Shown: positions 27,648 to 38,412 of the stretch, in pieces
How positions within the stretch are numbered: the first letter of the stretch is position 1
Layout: each line of letters begins with the position of its first letter
Assembly (NCBI RefSeq): GCF_001651875.1
Contig: NZ_LNQB01000089.1
Coordinates: 51,044 to 115,043 of the forward strand
Origin: Sinorhizobium saheli
GTDB lineage: Bacteria; Pseudomonadota; Alphaproteobacteria; Rhizobiales; Rhizobiaceae
Length of the DNA: 64,000 bases
Direction of reading: 5' to 3'
The notes under the pieces: generated by a model
Told to the model about the DNA's origin: nothing
The model's database searches: none
What the model saw: only the letters and a program-made list of their open reading frames with translations
Translations under genes and position numbers: made by a program

Positions 27648-27817
27648 AATGCAGGAACAGTATAGTCGAGCGATGGCAACTCTCCTCCTTCCGGCTGCTG
27701 GGACAACACACTGTCCGAACGATTGCTGACGGAAGCACCATCATGCCGGTGAATTTGAACTTGGCCGGCGTGCGGGGGACCGCTCTGGGGCGGCGCATGA
27801 TTTGAGGAGAAGACTGA
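27648..27817. other. traR upstream region
   Basis: 170 bases with no gene and no tra-box match. The traR ribosome site GAGGAG lies 7 bases before its ATG. The promoter was not resolved. Confidence 0.4.
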
Positions 27818-28522
27818 ATGCGACAGTGGCTGGACAGGCTCACCGATCTCGCCGCGATACCTGGCGATGAACGGATTGTGAAACACGGGCTTGCGAATTT
27901 CACCGAGGAGATGGGCTTTGTTGGCTATGCCTATGTCAATATTCTCTCAAGCCACGTACACATCGTCTCAAACTACGGACCGGAATGGCAGTCCGAATAT
28001 ACCGAACAGCATTATTTCGAGATCGACCCCGTGGTGCGTCGCGCCAGAGCTCTGAAAGGGGCCTTCACCTGGAGCGGTGAACGAGAGAGGTCACAATTGA
28101 CCAAGGAAGAGCGCTCATTCTACGCGCACGCAGCCGATTTCGGCATTCGCTCCGGTGTGACGATCCCCATCAGAGCGGCGCATGGCACGCTTGCAATGTT
28201 CACTCTTGCCTCGGGGAAGCCGGAGAGCGAACTCAGACAGGGACTGGACCCGTTGGCCGCCGCGGCGGCAGTTGGACAGTTGCACGCCCGCATCAGCTTT
28301 ACCGATCTGGCGCCAACCGTCCCCCAACCCGAGTTCTTTGATTCCAAGGCGGCCACCTATCTTTACTGGCTTTCCGAAGGCAAGACAAAGCAGGAAGTGG
28401 CAGACCTCGAGAATGTCACCTATGGCAGCGTGCGGTCAAAGCTTCGATTGGCGGAAAAGCATCTCAAAACCGGCAATACGATGCACCTTGTCGCAACAGC
28501 CATTCGCAAGGGCCTGATCTGA
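27818..28522 (+). CDS. traR: Quorum-sensing activator TraR (LuxR family)
   Basis: A 234-residue LuxR-type activator that binds 3-oxo-octanoyl-homoserine lactone (in Ti and NGR234 relatives) and tra boxes to switch on conjugation. The autoinducer domain (residues 1-165) carries YAYVNI, NYGPEWQSEY, HYFEIDPVVRRAR, FTWSGE and HAADFGIRSGVTIPI, which contain the Trp/Tyr/Asp residues of the TraR pocket. The C-terminal HTH (about 170-230) is KAATYLYWLSEGKTKQEVADLENVTYGSVRSKL. It is convergent with traM, its anti-activator, four bases away. The cognate synthase gene traI is not in the window. Confidence 0.93.
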   Translation: MRQWLDRLTDLAAIPGDERIVKHGLANFTEEMGFVGYAYVNILSSHVHIVSNYGPEWQSEYTEQHYFEIDPVVRRARALKGAFTWSGERERSQLTKEERSFYAHAADFGIRSGVTIPIRAAHGTLAMFTLASGKPESELRQGLDPLAAAAAVGQLHARISFTDLAPTVPQPEFFDSKAATYLYWLSEGKTKQEVADLENVTYGSVRSKLRLAEKHLKTGNTMHLVATAIRKGLI

Positions 28523-28526
28523 GACT

Positions 28527-28835
28527 TCAGTTCGCCGGCACCTTCGGGATATATCCGAGGATGTTGATCAGCGTGTTCGTCGCATATAACTGGGCGTGCA
28601 TCTCCATGCAGGCTCTGATGTAGTCGAGATGCTGCGCGCTGCCGACCATTTCCGGAATCTTGTCCCCCTCCGGCAATGCCTGGAAGAGTTGATCGGCCTT
28701 GTCGGCCAGGATCCGGTGGGTTCGAATGGCTTCTACGGTCAGAAGTTCCAACTGGGGCGTTGGAAGTCCCTGAGTGAGCCCGAACAGGGCGCGAATTTCA
28801 GGTTTCGATTGCAACGCGGCTGTTTCCGATCCCAT
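28527..28835 (-). CDS. traM: TraR antiactivator TraM
   Basis: A 102-residue helical protein that binds TraR and blocks its DNA binding, setting the quorum threshold. The ATG at 28835 gives the family length. Typical segments are EIRALFGLTQGLP, VEAIRTHRILADKADQLFQALPEGDKIPE, and EMHAQLYATNTLINILGYIPK at the C-terminus. An upstream frame extension to 28955 is not family-like. A tra-box-like site lies about 290 bases upstream, matching the known TraR activation of traM. Confidence 0.92.
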   Translation of the reverse strand: MGSETAALQSKPEIRALFGLTQGLPTPQLELLTVEAIRTHRILADKADQLFQALPEGDKIPEMVGSAQHLDYIRACMEMHAQLYATNTLINILGYIPKVPAN

Positions 28836-29153
28836 TTCCACTCTCCCGGCTTGTCCGCGGTGCGCCCCCGCAGACGTTAATCCCTGATCCCAGCCGGGGG
28901 TTGGAAACTGTACCTGGACAGTCCTGCGACCTTTAGCACCGGAGCACCTGGACATACGTCACAGGCCCCCGGCCGAAGGCCAGAGGATTCTGATGCCGGA
29001 ACGGCCGGCATCAACCGCCAGATAGAGGTTTCCACACCCCGGGACAGCGCGTACTGTCCTACCCGCCCTTATAGAGGGCGGGATCAATTTTCGCCAGTGC
29101 AAACAGGCGGATAATTGCCATCCGCACCGTGCAAATCTGCATCGGTTCCACGA
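28836..29153. other. traM upstream region with palindromes
   Basis: About 320 bases without a gene. It holds GATGCCGG-aacgg-CCGGCATC (28992-29012), a second hairpin CCCGCCCT-tatag-AGGGCGGG at 29062-29082 and the tra-box-like site at 29127-29144. The second hairpin may end traHBFA transcription, although no T-run follows on the minus strand. Confidence 0.5.
29127..29144. promoter_or_regulatory. tra-box-like site upstream of traM
   Basis: GTGCAAATCTGCAT matches the 14-base tra-box core GTGCAGATCTGCAC at 12 positions with the right symmetry. It lies between traH (ends 29154) and traM (starts 28835) and is a candidate TraR site for traM. Confidence 0.6.
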
Positions 29154-29783
29154 TCATTTTGCCTCGATGCCGGAAAGATCGATGCGGATGCCGGCCTTGT
29201 TGGGATCACCCTGCAATGGGGGATCGTCTGCCGGTTCGCGTTCTGCTTCATCACCGGGCCCGTCCGACATTCCATCACCCGCTTTCACATCCTCGCTAGC
29301 GCCGGGTTCAGCCCCTTCGACCCTCCCCGGATCCGGCGTCCGGAACACCGCCTCTCCCTCGAAAAACCCCGTCTGCCAGGCGAGGATCGCGTCGTCGAGC
29401 ACCTCGGGCGGCACATCCTTGCCCGAGGGAATGCCATACCACTTCATGACGATGCGGTGGACCTTGGCGAAGAGCGCCGTGCCCATGCGGAGATTCTTGC
29501 AGGCGTCGACGAGGTCGGGTTTGAGTTCGCCCGCCTGCATGATGCCGAGACCGGCCGGATATTGGGCGATTCCGACCCGCACGGTGTTGCGGCCGATATG
29601 CTGGCGGATGAGCTCCATCGCCGCCTCCGGTGTCGTCGGCTTCGGAACGAGCACGACGCGGTTTCCGGAGCGGACGGTGATAGCGAGCGGATCCTCGGAC
29701 CCGGCCCGCTCGACGAAGGCCTCGACGATGGCGGGCTTGAGGCTGGGATCGCTGCATTTCTGTATGAGGGCGGCGTCGACCAT
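29154..29783 (-). CDS. traH: Conjugal transfer protein TraH
   Basis: A 209-residue protein of the Ti-type TraH family, the last gene of the traAFBH operon. Its role in transfer is not well defined. The ATG at 29783 gives MVDAALIQKCSDPSLKPAIVEAFVERA, the family's start; GNRVVLVPKPTTPEAAMELI and RVGIAQYPAGLG are also conserved. The last 60 residues are acidic and low-complexity. It starts 12 bases after traB, on the same strand. Confidence 0.85.
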   Translation of the reverse strand: MVDAALIQKCSDPSLKPAIVEAFVERAGSEDPLAITVRSGNRVVLVPKPTTPEAAMELIRQHIGRNTVRVGIAQYPAGLGIMQAGELKPDLVDACKNLRMGTALFAKVHRIVMKWYGIPSGKDVPPEVLDDAILAWQTGFFEGEAVFRTPDPGRVEGAEPGASEDVKAGDGMSDGPGDEAEREPADDPPLQGDPNKAGIRIDLSGIEAK

Positions 29784-29794
29784 TGCTGTCTCCG

Positions 29795-30976
29795 TTATGT
29801 GTTGAAGGCCGTGACGACGGGCACACCAAAGAGCCTTGCCCAGGCGATGACGCTCGCCTTCTGGATGGCAACGATCGACGTACCCTTGGTCCACCAGCCA
29901 TTGCCGGCGGCGACGATGATCTCGGGGCGATGCAGCATCGACTGCAGGACCGGCCAGAGGATGAGCTGCTCGTAGCAGATCAGCGGAGCGATCCTCATGC
30001 CGTCGAGGCCGACCACCGGATTGACGAAGAAGTCAGCATGCGCGCCGCCGCCCTCGCCGGTCCATCGCAGCCATGGCTGCCACATCGACACGGGCACCGG
30101 CATGCGTTCGCGATAAAAAATCCGCGCGCCGTCTTCCGAGACCGCGACCAGGACATTGTCGTAGCCTTGCGTGTCGATGACGACCGCGCCGGCGATGACG
30201 ATCATGCCGGAGCCGCGCAAGCCCTCCTGCCAGAGCCGCGCCACCGTCGGCGTCCAGAAGCCGAGAGCGCTTTCGGGAAGGACGACAAAGCGCGTTCCGT
30301 CGCGAGCGTGGCTCCGAACTGTGGCAATCAGGACTCGGTGGCGGTCAAATGAGGTGTCGCGTCCAAGGGTTTCGCCCAGTTTCAGATCGACGCCCTTCCA
30401 CCCCCCGGCTAGGCTCGGTTCTGTCCACGTTGCGGCGGACCAGAGCCAGAAACCTGTCAGGATCGTGAGTGCAGCCGGCCACAGCCTCGTCGTCATAGCG
30501 AGGAGGCCGGCGGTCGCGACAATCACCCCCCACCATCCCCAGCCGGGAAACAGGATGCCGGCGGCCGTCAGCGGATGCGCCCAACCGACGATCCCGAACG
30601 GCGGCAACCCCATCAGAACCAGGACCAGCAGGTAGCGTGCTGGACCTTTCCACTGCTCCCGCCCCTTTTCCGGTTGCCCTGACCAGAGCGCCGCATGCGC
30701 CAAGACGAAGCAAAGCGAGGCAGCCAGCCACAGCAGCAGCCCCGGCCAGAGATCGGCGGTGTAGAAGTTCGCCACCCCTTGCGGCAGGCCGCGCGACGTC
30801 GCGAGAAAATAGCCTGCGGATAGAGCGGCCGCGGTGAGTCGTGAGGGCGCGCGTGCCCAGAGAAGCGGAAAGGTCATCGCAACCGGCAAAGCCAGCGGAT
30901 AGCCGCTCCAGGCGGTCCAGCCGCAGGTGATGGCGGCAAGGATCAGCAAGAGCGCTCGGACACGGTCACGGATCAA
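29795..30976 (-). CDS. traB: Conjugal transfer membrane protein TraB
   Basis: About 393 residues. The N-terminal 200 residues are strongly hydrophobic with about six membrane segments (for example [21 protein letters not shown] and [16 protein letters not shown]); the C-terminal half resembles the nitrilase/apolipoprotein N-acyltransferase fold ([38 protein letters not shown]). TraB is needed for efficient transfer of Ti-like plasmids. No good ATG lies at the expected N-terminus; TTG 30976, overlapping the traF stop, gives the normal length, whereas ATG 31045 lies well inside traF. Confidence 0.85.
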   Translation of the reverse strand: MIRDRVRALLLILAAITCGWTAWSGYPLALPVAMTFPLLWARAPSRLTAAALSAGYFLATSRGLPQGVANFYTADLWPGLLLWLAASLCFVLAHAALWSGQPEKGREQWKGPARYLLVLVLMGLPPFGIVGWAHPLTAAGILFPGWGWWGVIVATAGLLAMTTRLWPAALTILTGFWLWSAATWTEPSLAGGWKGVDLKLGETLGRDTSFDRHRVLIATVRSHARDGTRFVVLPESALGFWTPTVARLWQEGLRGSGMIVIAGAVVIDTQGYDNVLVAVSEDGARIFYRERMPVPVSMWQPWLRWTGEGGGAHADFFVNPVVGLDGMRIAPLICYEQLILWPVLQSMLHRPEIIVAAGNGWWTKGTSIVAIQKASVIAWARLFGVPVVTAFNT

Positions 30977-31493
30977 AGGTGAAGACCGGCCGGGCGCAAC
31001 CAAGAAGCCCCTTGACGGGGATCGGGCCGAAATATCGGGAGTCATAGGAGCTCGCAAAACTGGAGTGGAGAAAGAGATGCCCTGGCGGCACCACGTTGCC
31101 GGAAAAGGCAGCCATGGCCCTGCCCTCCCCGTCGAAAGCGCGAAGCTTGGAGTCCGGGAGAGGCCGACCGTCGATGACGACGTCAGCGCCGACATCGACA
31201 TGATCGCCGGGAAGCGCCGCGACCGTCTTGATCAGCGGCGCGAAACCGCCAGGACAAAGTCCGCGGCGTAGATAACCTCGGTCTCGAGCCTGTCTGAACG
31301 GCTCTGTATCCGGTGGGCAGATGAAGACAAGATCGCCGATTTGAAGCGGCCGCTCAGCCTTCACGATCCGCCACAGGCCGAGCGGCTCGCTCGGGGTGAA
31401 GTTCAGCCGGTAGCCGCCGATGAACCCCGCCAAGGTCATACCACTCAGCACGATACCAGCGACGCCGAGAAGACGGACGCCACGCTTCGTCAT
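30966..31493 (-). CDS. traF: Conjugal transfer signal-peptidase-like protease TraF
   Basis: A 175-residue S26-family protease, homologous to RP4/Ti TraF, which processes and cyclises the pilin subunit. An N-terminal membrane anchor spans about residues 7-28. The catalytic Ser35 lies in [12 protein letters not shown] and the general-base Lys89 in [15 protein letters not shown]. The conserved box YDSRYFGPI follows at about 150. The start overlaps the traA stop by four bases (ATGA). Its pilin substrate (TrbC) is encoded outside the window. Confidence 0.9.
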   Translation of the reverse strand: MTKRGVRLLGVAGIVLSGMTLAGFIGGYRLNFTPSEPLGLWRIVKAERPLQIGDLVFICPPDTEPFRQARDRGYLRRGLCPGGFAPLIKTVAALPGDHVDVGADVVIDGRPLPDSKLRAFDGEGRAMAAFSGNVVPPGHLFLHSSFASSYDSRYFGPIPVKGLLGCARPVFTFDP

Positions 31494-34400
31494 TGCTTCA
31501 GCACCGGCGTCTGGCGCTGCGAGAGCGCCAGGTCTTCCGTCTGCTTCAGCGACATCACCGTCCGTTCATGAGCGGCGAGTTGCTGGGCGGTGCGCATCAC
31601 CGGCCAGGCCTCCTTCAGCCGCTCTTTTTCCTCAGGCTTCATTCCCTCTGCGAGCTTGTCGAACAGCTTGCCCGAGGGCTCGCGCGCGGCATTGGTGAGC
31701 AGGCTGCGCTCACCGAACCGCTCCGTGACAGCCTGGTTGAAGCGATCAATCTCGAGCTTGGTCTCGCGATTGCTGATCGCGAATCCAAGTGCTGTCGGCA
31801 GGTCGTTACGGTCGATTGCATCGCGCACACGCTCAAGCACCGTCAGTGCGGCGGGCGACAGTGCCGGAATGTCGATCGACACACGGTGGCGCAGCGCCTT
31901 CTCATTCGCCTCGAGCCGCTGAACGGCTGACTCACGCATGGCGAGATAGCGCTCGAGGTCGCGCTTCAGCGCCGGGAGATTGACCTCGGCGATGCGCCGC
32001 GCCTCTTTCTCGGTTCTACTCGCAAGGACGCCCCTCTTGCCCTTCAGCGCCCCAATCGATGCCGACTCAAGCGCAAGCTTCTCAAGGGCCCGGCGCGCCA
32101 TGTCCTTGTCGGCGATGACCGCATCAAAGTTCATTGCGCGGAAAGCGGCTTCCGGATCGGCAAAAACATAGCGGAAGCGTGCTGACACCTCTTCCCATTG
32201 TTTTTTCAGGGCCGGATCGGCGTCGAGCTTCTGAGCGACTCTTTCGTCGGGCGTGGTGGTAAACTGCGTAATGCCGGCGACCATCGGCCGGGTCTCCTTG
32301 CTTGTTTGCGTTAGGGGTGATTGCCGCAGGCCGAGACGCTCTCCGACGGCGCGCAGGCGCGCCGCAAGATCGGCCAGCTTGGAGCTCTGGCGCAGCGTCC
32401 AGTCGAGCCGATCGCGCATCAGCGTCCGGGCGACCTGGACGATGTGCAGCCCGCGGCTTTCGGCGAAACGCAGCGCATCGCGGTAGAGCAGGCCATGCGC
32501 ATAGTCGAGCGTCGTTTCCTTGGCGTTTCGCCGTGAGAGGACCTGCTCAAGACCTCCATTGAAGGCGAAGGATTGGCGGCCGTAATAGAGCTGCAGATCC
32601 TCGCGATGGCGGGTCAGCGCGACATAGGTCAGGTGGCGATCGAGCGAGAGTGAGGCCAGCACCTTCACCCGGTCGACGGTCGCGCCTTGCGACTTGTGGA
32701 TCGTCGTTGCATAGCCATGGTCGAGATTGTTGTAGAACCGGCTTTCGACCGCGACCTGCCGGCGATGTTCCCCTTCGCCGATCTCGGCGACGATACGGTT
32801 CTGAGCCGCTTCCACGACCTTGCCCAGCATGCCGTTCTTGACGCCGAGCGAGCCTTCGTTCTTCAGGAAGACGATCTGGTCGCCAGCGGCGAAGTTGCGC
32901 ATGCCTTCAGCCGTCCGGAAGCTTTCCCCCTCCCCGACGATGCCGCGCCCGACCAGTTTCGCCCGCGCCATGTCGTTCAGCATGCGCACGTCGCGGCGCA
33001 GATGCGCGAGGATGAGCGTGGTCCTGGATCGATCGTAGTTACGGTCCCAGTCGGCGATCAGGTTGTCGATCGCCTCGGCCTTGAGTTCCGATCCGAGCAC
33101 CCTGCCCTCGGTCCGATAGGCGGCCAGAGCCTGCCCGACATTCCCGCGCGCGAGATCGAGCGAGGCTTTACGCATCCAGTGCTCGCGCTGGCGATAGATG
33201 GTCTCGAGTTCGGCGTAACCGATCCGGTCGGCAATGGCGCGGAAGGCGGCGCCCGCCTCGATCGGCTGCAGCTGCTCGGGATCGCCGACAAGCACGAGTT
33301 TCGCGCCCGCCCTGGCGATGGCTACGACGAAGCCGGCCATCTGCCTCGAGGCCACCATGCCCGCCTCGTCCATGACGAAGACGGTCTTCGCATCCAGCAC
33401 GTCACGGCCACCTTTCCAGCGCAGCTCCCAGGAGGCGAGCGTCCGGCTTTGGATACCGGCTTCCTTCTCCAATCCCTCGGCCGCCTTGCCGGCGAGTGCA
33501 CCGCCGACGACGCGATATCCGGCCGTCTCCCAGGCTTCGCGCGCCGCCTTCATCATCGTGGTCTTGCCGGCGCCCGCCCGACCGACGACCGCGGCAATCC
33601 GCGCCGGACCGGCGACATGCTCGATCGCCGTCTTCTGCTCCTCCGACAGGTGTCGATGGCGCGCGAAAGTCGCCTCCAGCATTTCCTTCCGGACACCATG
33701 CGATGATCGCCCCGAGAGCCAGACCGCGCTGCTGGCCATCTCCGCTTCGAGCCGGATCAACGCGCGCGTCGTATAGCGCGCCGGCACGTTCTCCCCGTTC
33801 GAAAATGCAATCGTGTCGCGCTGCAGGCGCAGCGTGTCAGGGCTCTGGATGATGCGCGCCAGCAGCTGCCGAAACAGACCGGGATCGTCGACATAGCGAT
33901 GCAGGACCTTGGCGACGTCGCGCTCGTCGAAGACGCTCTTCTCGCGGGTGACGAGATCGAGCACGATTTCCGGGCGGCGGAGAATGCGACGGGCATTTTC
34001 CGCGCGCCTGATCTCGTTGAGCTCCAGCCGTTCGAGCTCCGGCCGCGTTCGCTGGATCTTCGCCTTGCGCTCGATCGCCTTGGCGCCGACGCCGAGATGG
34101 ATGGTCGGCACGAGTTCGATGCCCTGCTTTTCGTAGGAGCGGCCATCAACCCTGAGCGAGACGCCGTTCAGGGCCAAGTGATGGTTCTGGCGCTCGAACC
34201 AGCCGTCGCGAAGCACATTGAACTCCGCCGTGCCCCCTGCCCAGGGCTCGTAGATCATCCTGCCCATCTTGGTCTTGAGCGGCCGACCGTCTTCCCCGAG
34301 AACCGCAACCTTCTTCGCGCCAAACCCCTCCTCCGTCAGCGGGCGCAAGGTGGTCATCAGGTGGATGTGCGGATTGCGCGCGCCAATCCGGTTCTCATCG

Positions 34401-34849
34401 TGAGGAGAACCAAAGGCATCGGCGCCACTCGAACTGCCATTGTCGTGATAGACCCAGTCGGCGACCATGCCTTTTGCCAGCACGTGTTTTTCCACGAAAT
34501 CGCGCACCAGCGCGATGTTCTGCTCGGCCGTCAGTTCCAGCGGCAGGGCGATGGTCAGGTCCTTGGCGAGCTGCGCGTCGGCGCGTTTCTCGAAGGCCTC
34601 GACCTTGTTCCAGAAGGCTTCAGACGCGCCGGCAATCGAGCGGTCGGCGATCAGTTTCCGCGCCCAGTCCGGCGCACCTTCGGGAATGCGAAACTCCTCA
34701 TGCAGCAGGCCTTCTTTCCGGGTGTAGTCGATGGTGCGGGCCTCGCGCTCATAGTCCATGCGGGCGCAGTGCCGGTAGGCCGCCGACAGCACGGCGCTGC
34801 GGCCGTCGCCGCGGCTGACGATGCTGACGGAGAAATGGGGGATGGCCAC
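31490..34849 (-). CDS. traA: Conjugative relaxase-helicase TraA
   Basis: A 1119-residue MobA/MobL relaxase fused to a RecD-like helicase; it nicks oriT, stays bound to the strand and unwinds it for transfer. GTG 34849 gives [20 protein letters not shown], the family's N-terminus; an upstream extension of the frame through oriT is not coding. The relaxase domain (1-220) has the metal-binding motif NPHIHLMTT (His161, His163). The helicase has Walker [13 protein letters not shown] (about 421-428) and VMDEAGMV. The late segment [23 protein letters not shown] is the SF1 motif. Length is normal for Ti-type TraA. Divergent from traCDG across oriT. Confidence 0.95.
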   Translation of the reverse strand: MAIPHFSVSIVSRGDGRSAVLSAAYRHCARMDYEREARTIDYTRKEGLLHEEFRIPEGAPDWARKLIADRSIAGASEAFWNKVEAFEKRADAQLAKDLTIALPLELTAEQNIALVRDFVEKHVLAKGMVADWVYHDNGSSSGADAFGSPHDENRIGARNPHIHLMTTLRPLTEEGFGAKKVAVLGEDGRPLKTKMGRMIYEPWAGGTAEFNVLRDGWFERQNHHLALNGVSLRVDGRSYEKQGIELVPTIHLGVGAKAIERKAKIQRTRPELERLELNEIRRAENARRILRRPEIVLDLVTREKSVFDERDVAKVLHRYVDDPGLFRQLLARIIQSPDTLRLQRDTIAFSNGENVPARYTTRALIRLEAEMASSAVWLSGRSSHGVRKEMLEATFARHRHLSEEQKTAIEHVAGPARIAAVVGRAGAGKTTMMKAAREAWETAGYRVVGGALAGKAAEGLEKEAGIQSRTLASWELRWKGGRDVLDAKTVFVMDEAGMVASRQMAGFVVAIARAGAKLVLVGDPEQLQPIEAGAAFRAIADRIGYAELETIYRQREHWMRKASLDLARGNVGQALAAYRTEGRVLGSELKAEAIDNLIADWDRNYDRSRTTLILAHLRRDVRMLNDMARAKLVGRGIVGEGESFRTAEGMRNFAAGDQIVFLKNEGSLGVKNGMLGKVVEAAQNRIVAEIGEGEHRRQVAVESRFYNNLDHGYATTIHKSQGATVDRVKVLASLSLDRHLTYVALTRHREDLQLYYGRQSFAFNGGLEQVLSRRNAKETTLDYAHGLLYRDALRFAESRGLHIVQVARTLMRDRLDWTLRQSSKLADLAARLRAVGERLGLRQSPLTQTSKETRPMVAGITQFTTTPDERVAQKLDADPALKKQWEEVSARFRYVFADPEAAFRAMNFDAVIADKDMARRALEKLALESASIGALKGKRGVLASRTEKEARRIAEVNLPALKRDLERYLAMRESAVQRLEANEKALRHRVSIDIPALSPAALTVLERVRDAIDRNDLPTALGFAISNRETKLEIDRFNQAVTERFGERSLLTNAAREPSGKLFDKLAEGMKPEEKERLKEAWPVMRTAQQLAAHERTVMSLKQTEDLALSQRQTPVLKQ

Positions 34850-34920
34850 GGCGACAAAGCTCCAGATCGTTGAACGATGTTCGTCGGGAGCGGCGGCCCA
34901 ACCCTGGCCTTTTGGCAGGG

Positions 34921-34972
34921 CGCTAGAGCAACACGTCGCATCAGCGACGTATAATTGCGCCCTTGGATCCGC
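34921..34972. other. Origin of conjugal transfer (oriT), Ti/RSF1010 type
   Basis: Between traA and traC. A perfect inverted repeat ACGTCGC-atca-GCGACGT (34933-34950) is followed by ATAATTGCGCCCTTGG, matching the nick-region sequence known from Ti plasmids (AAGGGCGCAATTAT on the other strand) and related to RSF1010-type nick sites. The position and sequence make this the likely TraA target. Confidence 0.85.
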
Positions 34973-35017
34973 TCTCGTCGAGCGGCGGGATGATGGCCCA
35001 AAGTGTCGGCCTTGCCG

Positions 35018-35035
35018 ACGTGCAGATTTGCACCT
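35018..35035. promoter_or_regulatory. tra box between oriT and traC
   Basis: ACGTGCAGATTTGCACCT, 13 of 14 core positions of the TraR-binding tra box (GTGCAGATCTGCAC). In Ti plasmids one such box between traA and traC serves both divergent operons. Confidence 0.85.
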
Positions 35036-35111
35036 TTCCCTGAACAGGCATCCGGAGGAGTCTTGGCACCGTGAGCGAAGCGCCCAGGACCAACAGGAGA
35101 TGCGACCTAAA

Positions 35112-35408
35112 ATGAAGAAGCCGTCATCGAGGATCAGGGAAGAGATCGCCCGGCTGCAGGAGCAGTTGAAGCAGGCCGAGACACGCGAGGCCGAACGCAT
35201 CGGCCGGATCGCGCTCAAGGCTGGTCTCGGCGAAATCGAGATCGAGGAATCCAAGCTTCAGGGCGCCTTTGAGGAACTTGCCACGCGCTTTCGCGGAGGC
35301 AAAGGACAGGCGACCGGAAGGAAGAGCACGACCGACGCCAGGACCGGCAGCGAGACGTCCTCGGCGCTCGCGCCTGGCGCGGCTGAGGGCGGCATTGGCG
35401 AGGCTTGA
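35112..35408 (+). CDS. traC: Conjugal transfer protein TraC
   Basis: A 98-residue protein of the Ti-type TraC family, an accessory DNA-processing factor. [46 protein letters not shown] is nearly the family consensus, with a helical, charged N-terminal half; the C-terminal 40 residues are low-complexity. ATG 35112 is preferred, with AGGAG 12-16 bases upstream; ATG 35100 is possible. It is followed directly by traD. Confidence 0.92.
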   Translation: MKKPSSRIREEIARLQEQLKQAETREAERIGRIALKAGLGEIEIEESKLQGAFEELATRFRGGKGQATGRKSTTDARTGSETSSALAPGAAEGGIGEA

Positions 35409-35412
35409 GCGG

Positions 35413-35628
35413 ATGGCGAGGACTATGTCGAACGATGCCCGCAAGAAGGACACCCGCGAAAAAATCGAGCTCGGTGGCCTGATCGTCAAGGCAGGGCTGC
35501 GCTACGAAAAACGCGCGCTGCTGCTCGGCCTGCTGATCGAGGCGGCGGGCCGGCTCAAAGGCGACGAGGCGGAGCGATCGCGGCTGACGGCAATCGGCAC
35601 GGAGGCGTTCGGCCGTGACAGTAAATAG
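35413..35628 (+). CDS. traD: Conjugal transfer protein TraD
   Basis: A 71-residue protein of the TraD family of Ti-like plasmids (unrelated to F-plasmid TraD). The conserved core is [34 protein letters not shown], which contains a ribbon-helix-like segment; it helps relaxosome function. ATG 35413 gives the usual length; ATG 35425 has a better-placed GAGG. Its end overlaps traG by 14 bases. Confidence 0.9.
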   Translation: MARTMSNDARKKDTREKIELGGLIVKAGLRYEKRALLLGLLIEAAGRLKGDEAERSRLTAIGTEAFGRDSK

Positions 35629-37564
35629 GCTCCTGCTTGCGCTCATGCCGGCGGCGATCATGGTCGCGGCCATGGTCTCAATGACGGGCATCGAACAATC
35701 GCTGGCAGCGTTCGGCAAGACCGCTGCGGCGAAGCTGATGCTCGGGCGGGTCGGTTTTGCCCTGCCCTATGCCGCTGCGGCCGTGATCGGCGTCATCGCC
35801 TTGTTCGCCGCCGCCGGCGCGGTGAACATCAAGGCAGCCGGCATGAGCGTGATCGCCGGCGCCATGCTCGTCTGCTTGACAGCCATCGCGCGTGAGGCAT
35901 CGCGTCTCCACGCGCTTGCAGACCAGGTGCCCCAGGGCAAATCGGTCCTGGCCTATGCCGACCCTTCGACCGTGCTCGGCGGCTCTGCCGCGCTTTTCGC
36001 CGGCATCTTCGCGCTCCGCGTCGCTATAAAGGGCAACGCGGCATTTGCCAGACCTGTCCCCCGTCGCATCACCGGCAAGCGCGCCATCCACGGCGAGAGC
36101 GACTGGATGGCGATGAAGGGCGCGGCAAAACTCTTTCCCGAGAACGGCGGCATCGTCATCGGCGAGCGCTATCGCGTCGACCACGACAGTGTCGCCGGCA
36201 TCGCGTTCGGGTCCGATGAGCCCGACACGTGGGGCGCCGGCGGGCGCTCTCCCCTGCTCTGCTTCGATGCCTCATTCGGCTCAACGCATGGCGTCGTCTT
36301 TGCCGGCTCCGGCGGCTTCAAGACGACCTCGGTGACGGTCCCGACCGCGCTCAAATGGGGCGGAGGCCTTGTCGTTCTCGATCCGTCGAGCGAGGTGGCG
36401 CCGATGGTGATCGACCACCGCCGCAAGGCGGGACGAAAGGTCATCATCCTCGATCCGGCAAATCCGGATACGGGCTTCAATGCGCTCGACTGGATCGGGC
36501 GGTTCGGAGCGAGCCGGGAAGAGGATATCGTCGCCGTCGCCACCTGGGTGATGACCGACAACCCGCGTATGGCGGCCGCGCGCGACGACTTCTTCCGGGC
36601 CTCGGCCATGCAGCTGCTCGTCGCTCTGATTGCCGATGTCTGCCTCTCGGGCCACACCGACGAAAAGGATCAGACACTGCGGCAGGTGCGCGCCAATCTC
36701 GCCGAGCCGGAGCCGAAGCTGCGCGAGCGCCTGACCCGCATTCACAGCCAGTCGAATTCGGATTTCGTCAAGGAGAATGTCTCGCCCTTCATCGCCATGA
36801 CGCCGGAGACCTTTTCCGGCGTCTATGCCAATGCGGTCAAGGAGACCCATTGGCTCTCCTATCCGAACTATGCGGCGCTCGTCTCGGGCGACACGTTTGC
36901 CACTGACGATCTCGCTGGTGGTGACAACGACCTCTTCATCGCCCTCGATCTGAAGGTGCTGGAAGCGCATCCTGGCCTTGCCCGCGTCGTGATCGGCTCG
37001 TTCCTGAACGCGGTCTACAATCGCAAGGGCGAGATGAAGGGCCGTGCGCTGTTCCTTCTCGATGAGGTGGCGCGGCTCGGCTATATGCGCATTTTGGAGA
37101 CCGCGCGCGACGCCGGGCGCAAATACGGCATCACGCTGACGCTGATCTTCCAGTCGCTCGGCCAGATGCGCGAGACCTATGGCGGCCGCGACGCCGCCTC
37201 GAAATGGTTCGAGTCCGCCTCCTGGATCAGCTTCAGCGCCATCAACGATCCTGATACGGCGGAATATGTTTCGAGGCGTTGCGGCGAAACGACGGTGGAG
37301 GTCAATCAGCTGAGCCGCTCGACCCAATCCTCCGGCTCATCTCGGACGCGCTCCAAGCAGCTCGTCAGCCGGCGTCTCATCCTGCCACACGAGGTCATGC
37401 GCATGCGGGCCGACGAGCAGATCGTCTTCACACCAGGCAATCCGCCGCTCCGGTGCGGGCGCGCCATCTGGTTCCGGCGAGAGGATATGAGGACCTGCGT
37501 CAAGCCGAACGCCTTCCAAAGCGTCGCCAAGACAGCTGAGGCGAGCAAAGAGGCTCAGCCCTGA
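35615..37564 (+). CDS. traG: Type IV coupling protein TraG
   Basis: A 649-residue VirD4/TraG ATPase of the inner membrane that links the TraA-bound DNA to the mating pore. GTG 35615 begins [20 protein letters not shown]; three or four N-terminal membrane segments lie within residues 5-135. Walker A is [11 protein letters not shown] (about 229-238), Walker B is [12 protein letters not shown] (about 478-489), and [20 protein letters not shown] is the family's motif 3. Length is normal. Its mating-pore partners (trb) are not in the window. Confidence 0.95.
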   Translation: MTVNRLLLALMPAAIMVAAMVSMTGIEQSLAAFGKTAAAKLMLGRVGFALPYAAAAVIGVIALFAAAGAVNIKAAGMSVIAGAMLVCLTAIAREASRLHALADQVPQGKSVLAYADPSTVLGGSAALFAGIFALRVAIKGNAAFARPVPRRITGKRAIHGESDWMAMKGAAKLFPENGGIVIGERYRVDHDSVAGIAFGSDEPDTWGAGGRSPLLCFDASFGSTHGVVFAGSGGFKTTSVTVPTALKWGGGLVVLDPSSEVAPMVIDHRRKAGRKVIILDPANPDTGFNALDWIGRFGASREEDIVAVATWVMTDNPRMAAARDDFFRASAMQLLVALIADVCLSGHTDEKDQTLRQVRANLAEPEPKLRERLTRIHSQSNSDFVKENVSPFIAMTPETFSGVYANAVKETHWLSYPNYAALVSGDTFATDDLAGGDNDLFIALDLKVLEAHPGLARVVIGSFLNAVYNRKGEMKGRALFLLDEVARLGYMRILETARDAGRKYGITLTLIFQSLGQMRETYGGRDAASKWFESASWISFSAINDPDTAEYVSRRCGETTVEVNQLSRSTQSSGSSRTRSKQLVSRRLILPHEVMRMRADEQIVFTPGNPPLRCGRAIWFRREDMRTCVKPNAFQSVAKTAEASKEAQP

Positions 37565-37788
37565 TGCTGTTCTTCCGGAACATCAGCAAGCAGCCCGTCA
37601 TAGACTTCGAGCAATGCATTGGTGATCGCCTGGCCGAGCGCGTTCCCCGCGACGCGGACATCGTCCTCCGTGCCGTCGCGCGCCGCCTTGGCGAGCTCGA
37701 AACCTTGCTCACCGACGATCTGCTTGGCGACTTCGATCGCCCAGAGGCCGAAGTCACCACGGTTTCCAATCTGAATCGTGTCTTCCAT
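37555..37788 (-). CDS. Small conserved plasmid protein, function unknown
   Basis: A 77-residue acidic protein beginning MEDTIQIGNRGDFGLWAIEVAKQIV. GAGGGA is placed seven bases before the ATG. It is convergent with traG and overlaps its last ten bases. It has no motif I recognise. Good ribosome site, length and composition favour a real gene. Confidence 0.6.
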   Translation of the reverse strand: MEDTIQIGNRGDFGLWAIEVAKQIVGEQGFELAKAARDGTEDDVRVAGNALGQAITNALLEVYDGLLADVPEEQHQG

Positions 37789-37992
37789 ATTGATCCCTCA
37801 ATTGTCCGTGCCGCGCCTTTACCAGCTTTGTCGACACGAAGGCCAGTGCATGAGCGGCTGGACGACCGGGCGGAGCAAAACCTTCAGCAATCTGTGGAAA
37901 TGGCTCCGAACACCCAAGTTCTTCGCCGCGGTCGTCGTGACAACGGCACGGACCGGTGGAATGGATAGGGAAAACCAAAGAGGGGAACCACG
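37789..37992. other. Intergenic region before the HU gene
   Basis: About 200 bases holding divergent promoters for the 77-residue gene and the HU gene; no specific site identified. Confidence 0.4.
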
Positions 37993-38271
37993 ATGACCAC
38001 CACGAATGAAATCGCAGACAAGATCGCCGCCGATCATGGGCTGACGAAGACGCAGAGCAAGACGATCGTCGAGGCAGTCTTTGCCGCCATTACTTCTGCG
38101 GCGACGTCCGGCGCCGAGACAAGTATCCCGGCGTTCGGCAAATTCAAGATCAAGGAAACGCCGGAGCGTGACGCGCGCAATCCTGCGACGGGTGCGACGA
38201 TCAAGGTGGCGGCCGTGAAGAAGCTCACCTTCCAGCCGGCCAAGGCGCTCAAGGACGCAATGAACAAGTAG
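37993..38271 (+). CDS. HU-family DNA-binding protein
   Basis: A 92-residue histone-like protein of the HU/IHF family, which bends DNA as a dimer. N-terminal helices (ADKIAADHGLTKTQSKTIVEAVFAAI) are followed by FGKFKIKETPERDARNPATGATIKV, the beta-arm with the family signature and the intercalating Pro in the RNPATG arm, and FQPAKALKDAMN at the end. The sequence is more acidic than chromosomal HupB, as is common for plasmid copies. AGAGGGGAAC lies just upstream of the ATG. It may compact or silence plasmid DNA or assist relaxosome bending (inference). Confidence 0.92.
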   Translation: MTTTNEIADKIAADHGLTKTQSKTIVEAVFAAITSAATSGAETSIPAFGKFKIKETPERDARNPATGATIKVAAVKKLTFQPAKALKDAMNK

Positions 38272-38412
38272 GGCACGCCTGTGTGCGCCGGAGGCGTGTC
38301 GCCCCAAAAGTTTGTCGGCAATCTCGCATTCATCACGATCCTGAATCGATCAGGGCAGACCGATTCATAAGTCTCGTTGGACGCGAAGGCTGAAATCTCC
38401 GATTCTGTCGGT

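Noticed and set aside
28527..28955. Longer TraM of 142 residues
   Set aside because: The extra 40 N-terminal residues are unlike the family, and the ATG at 28835 gives the normal length.
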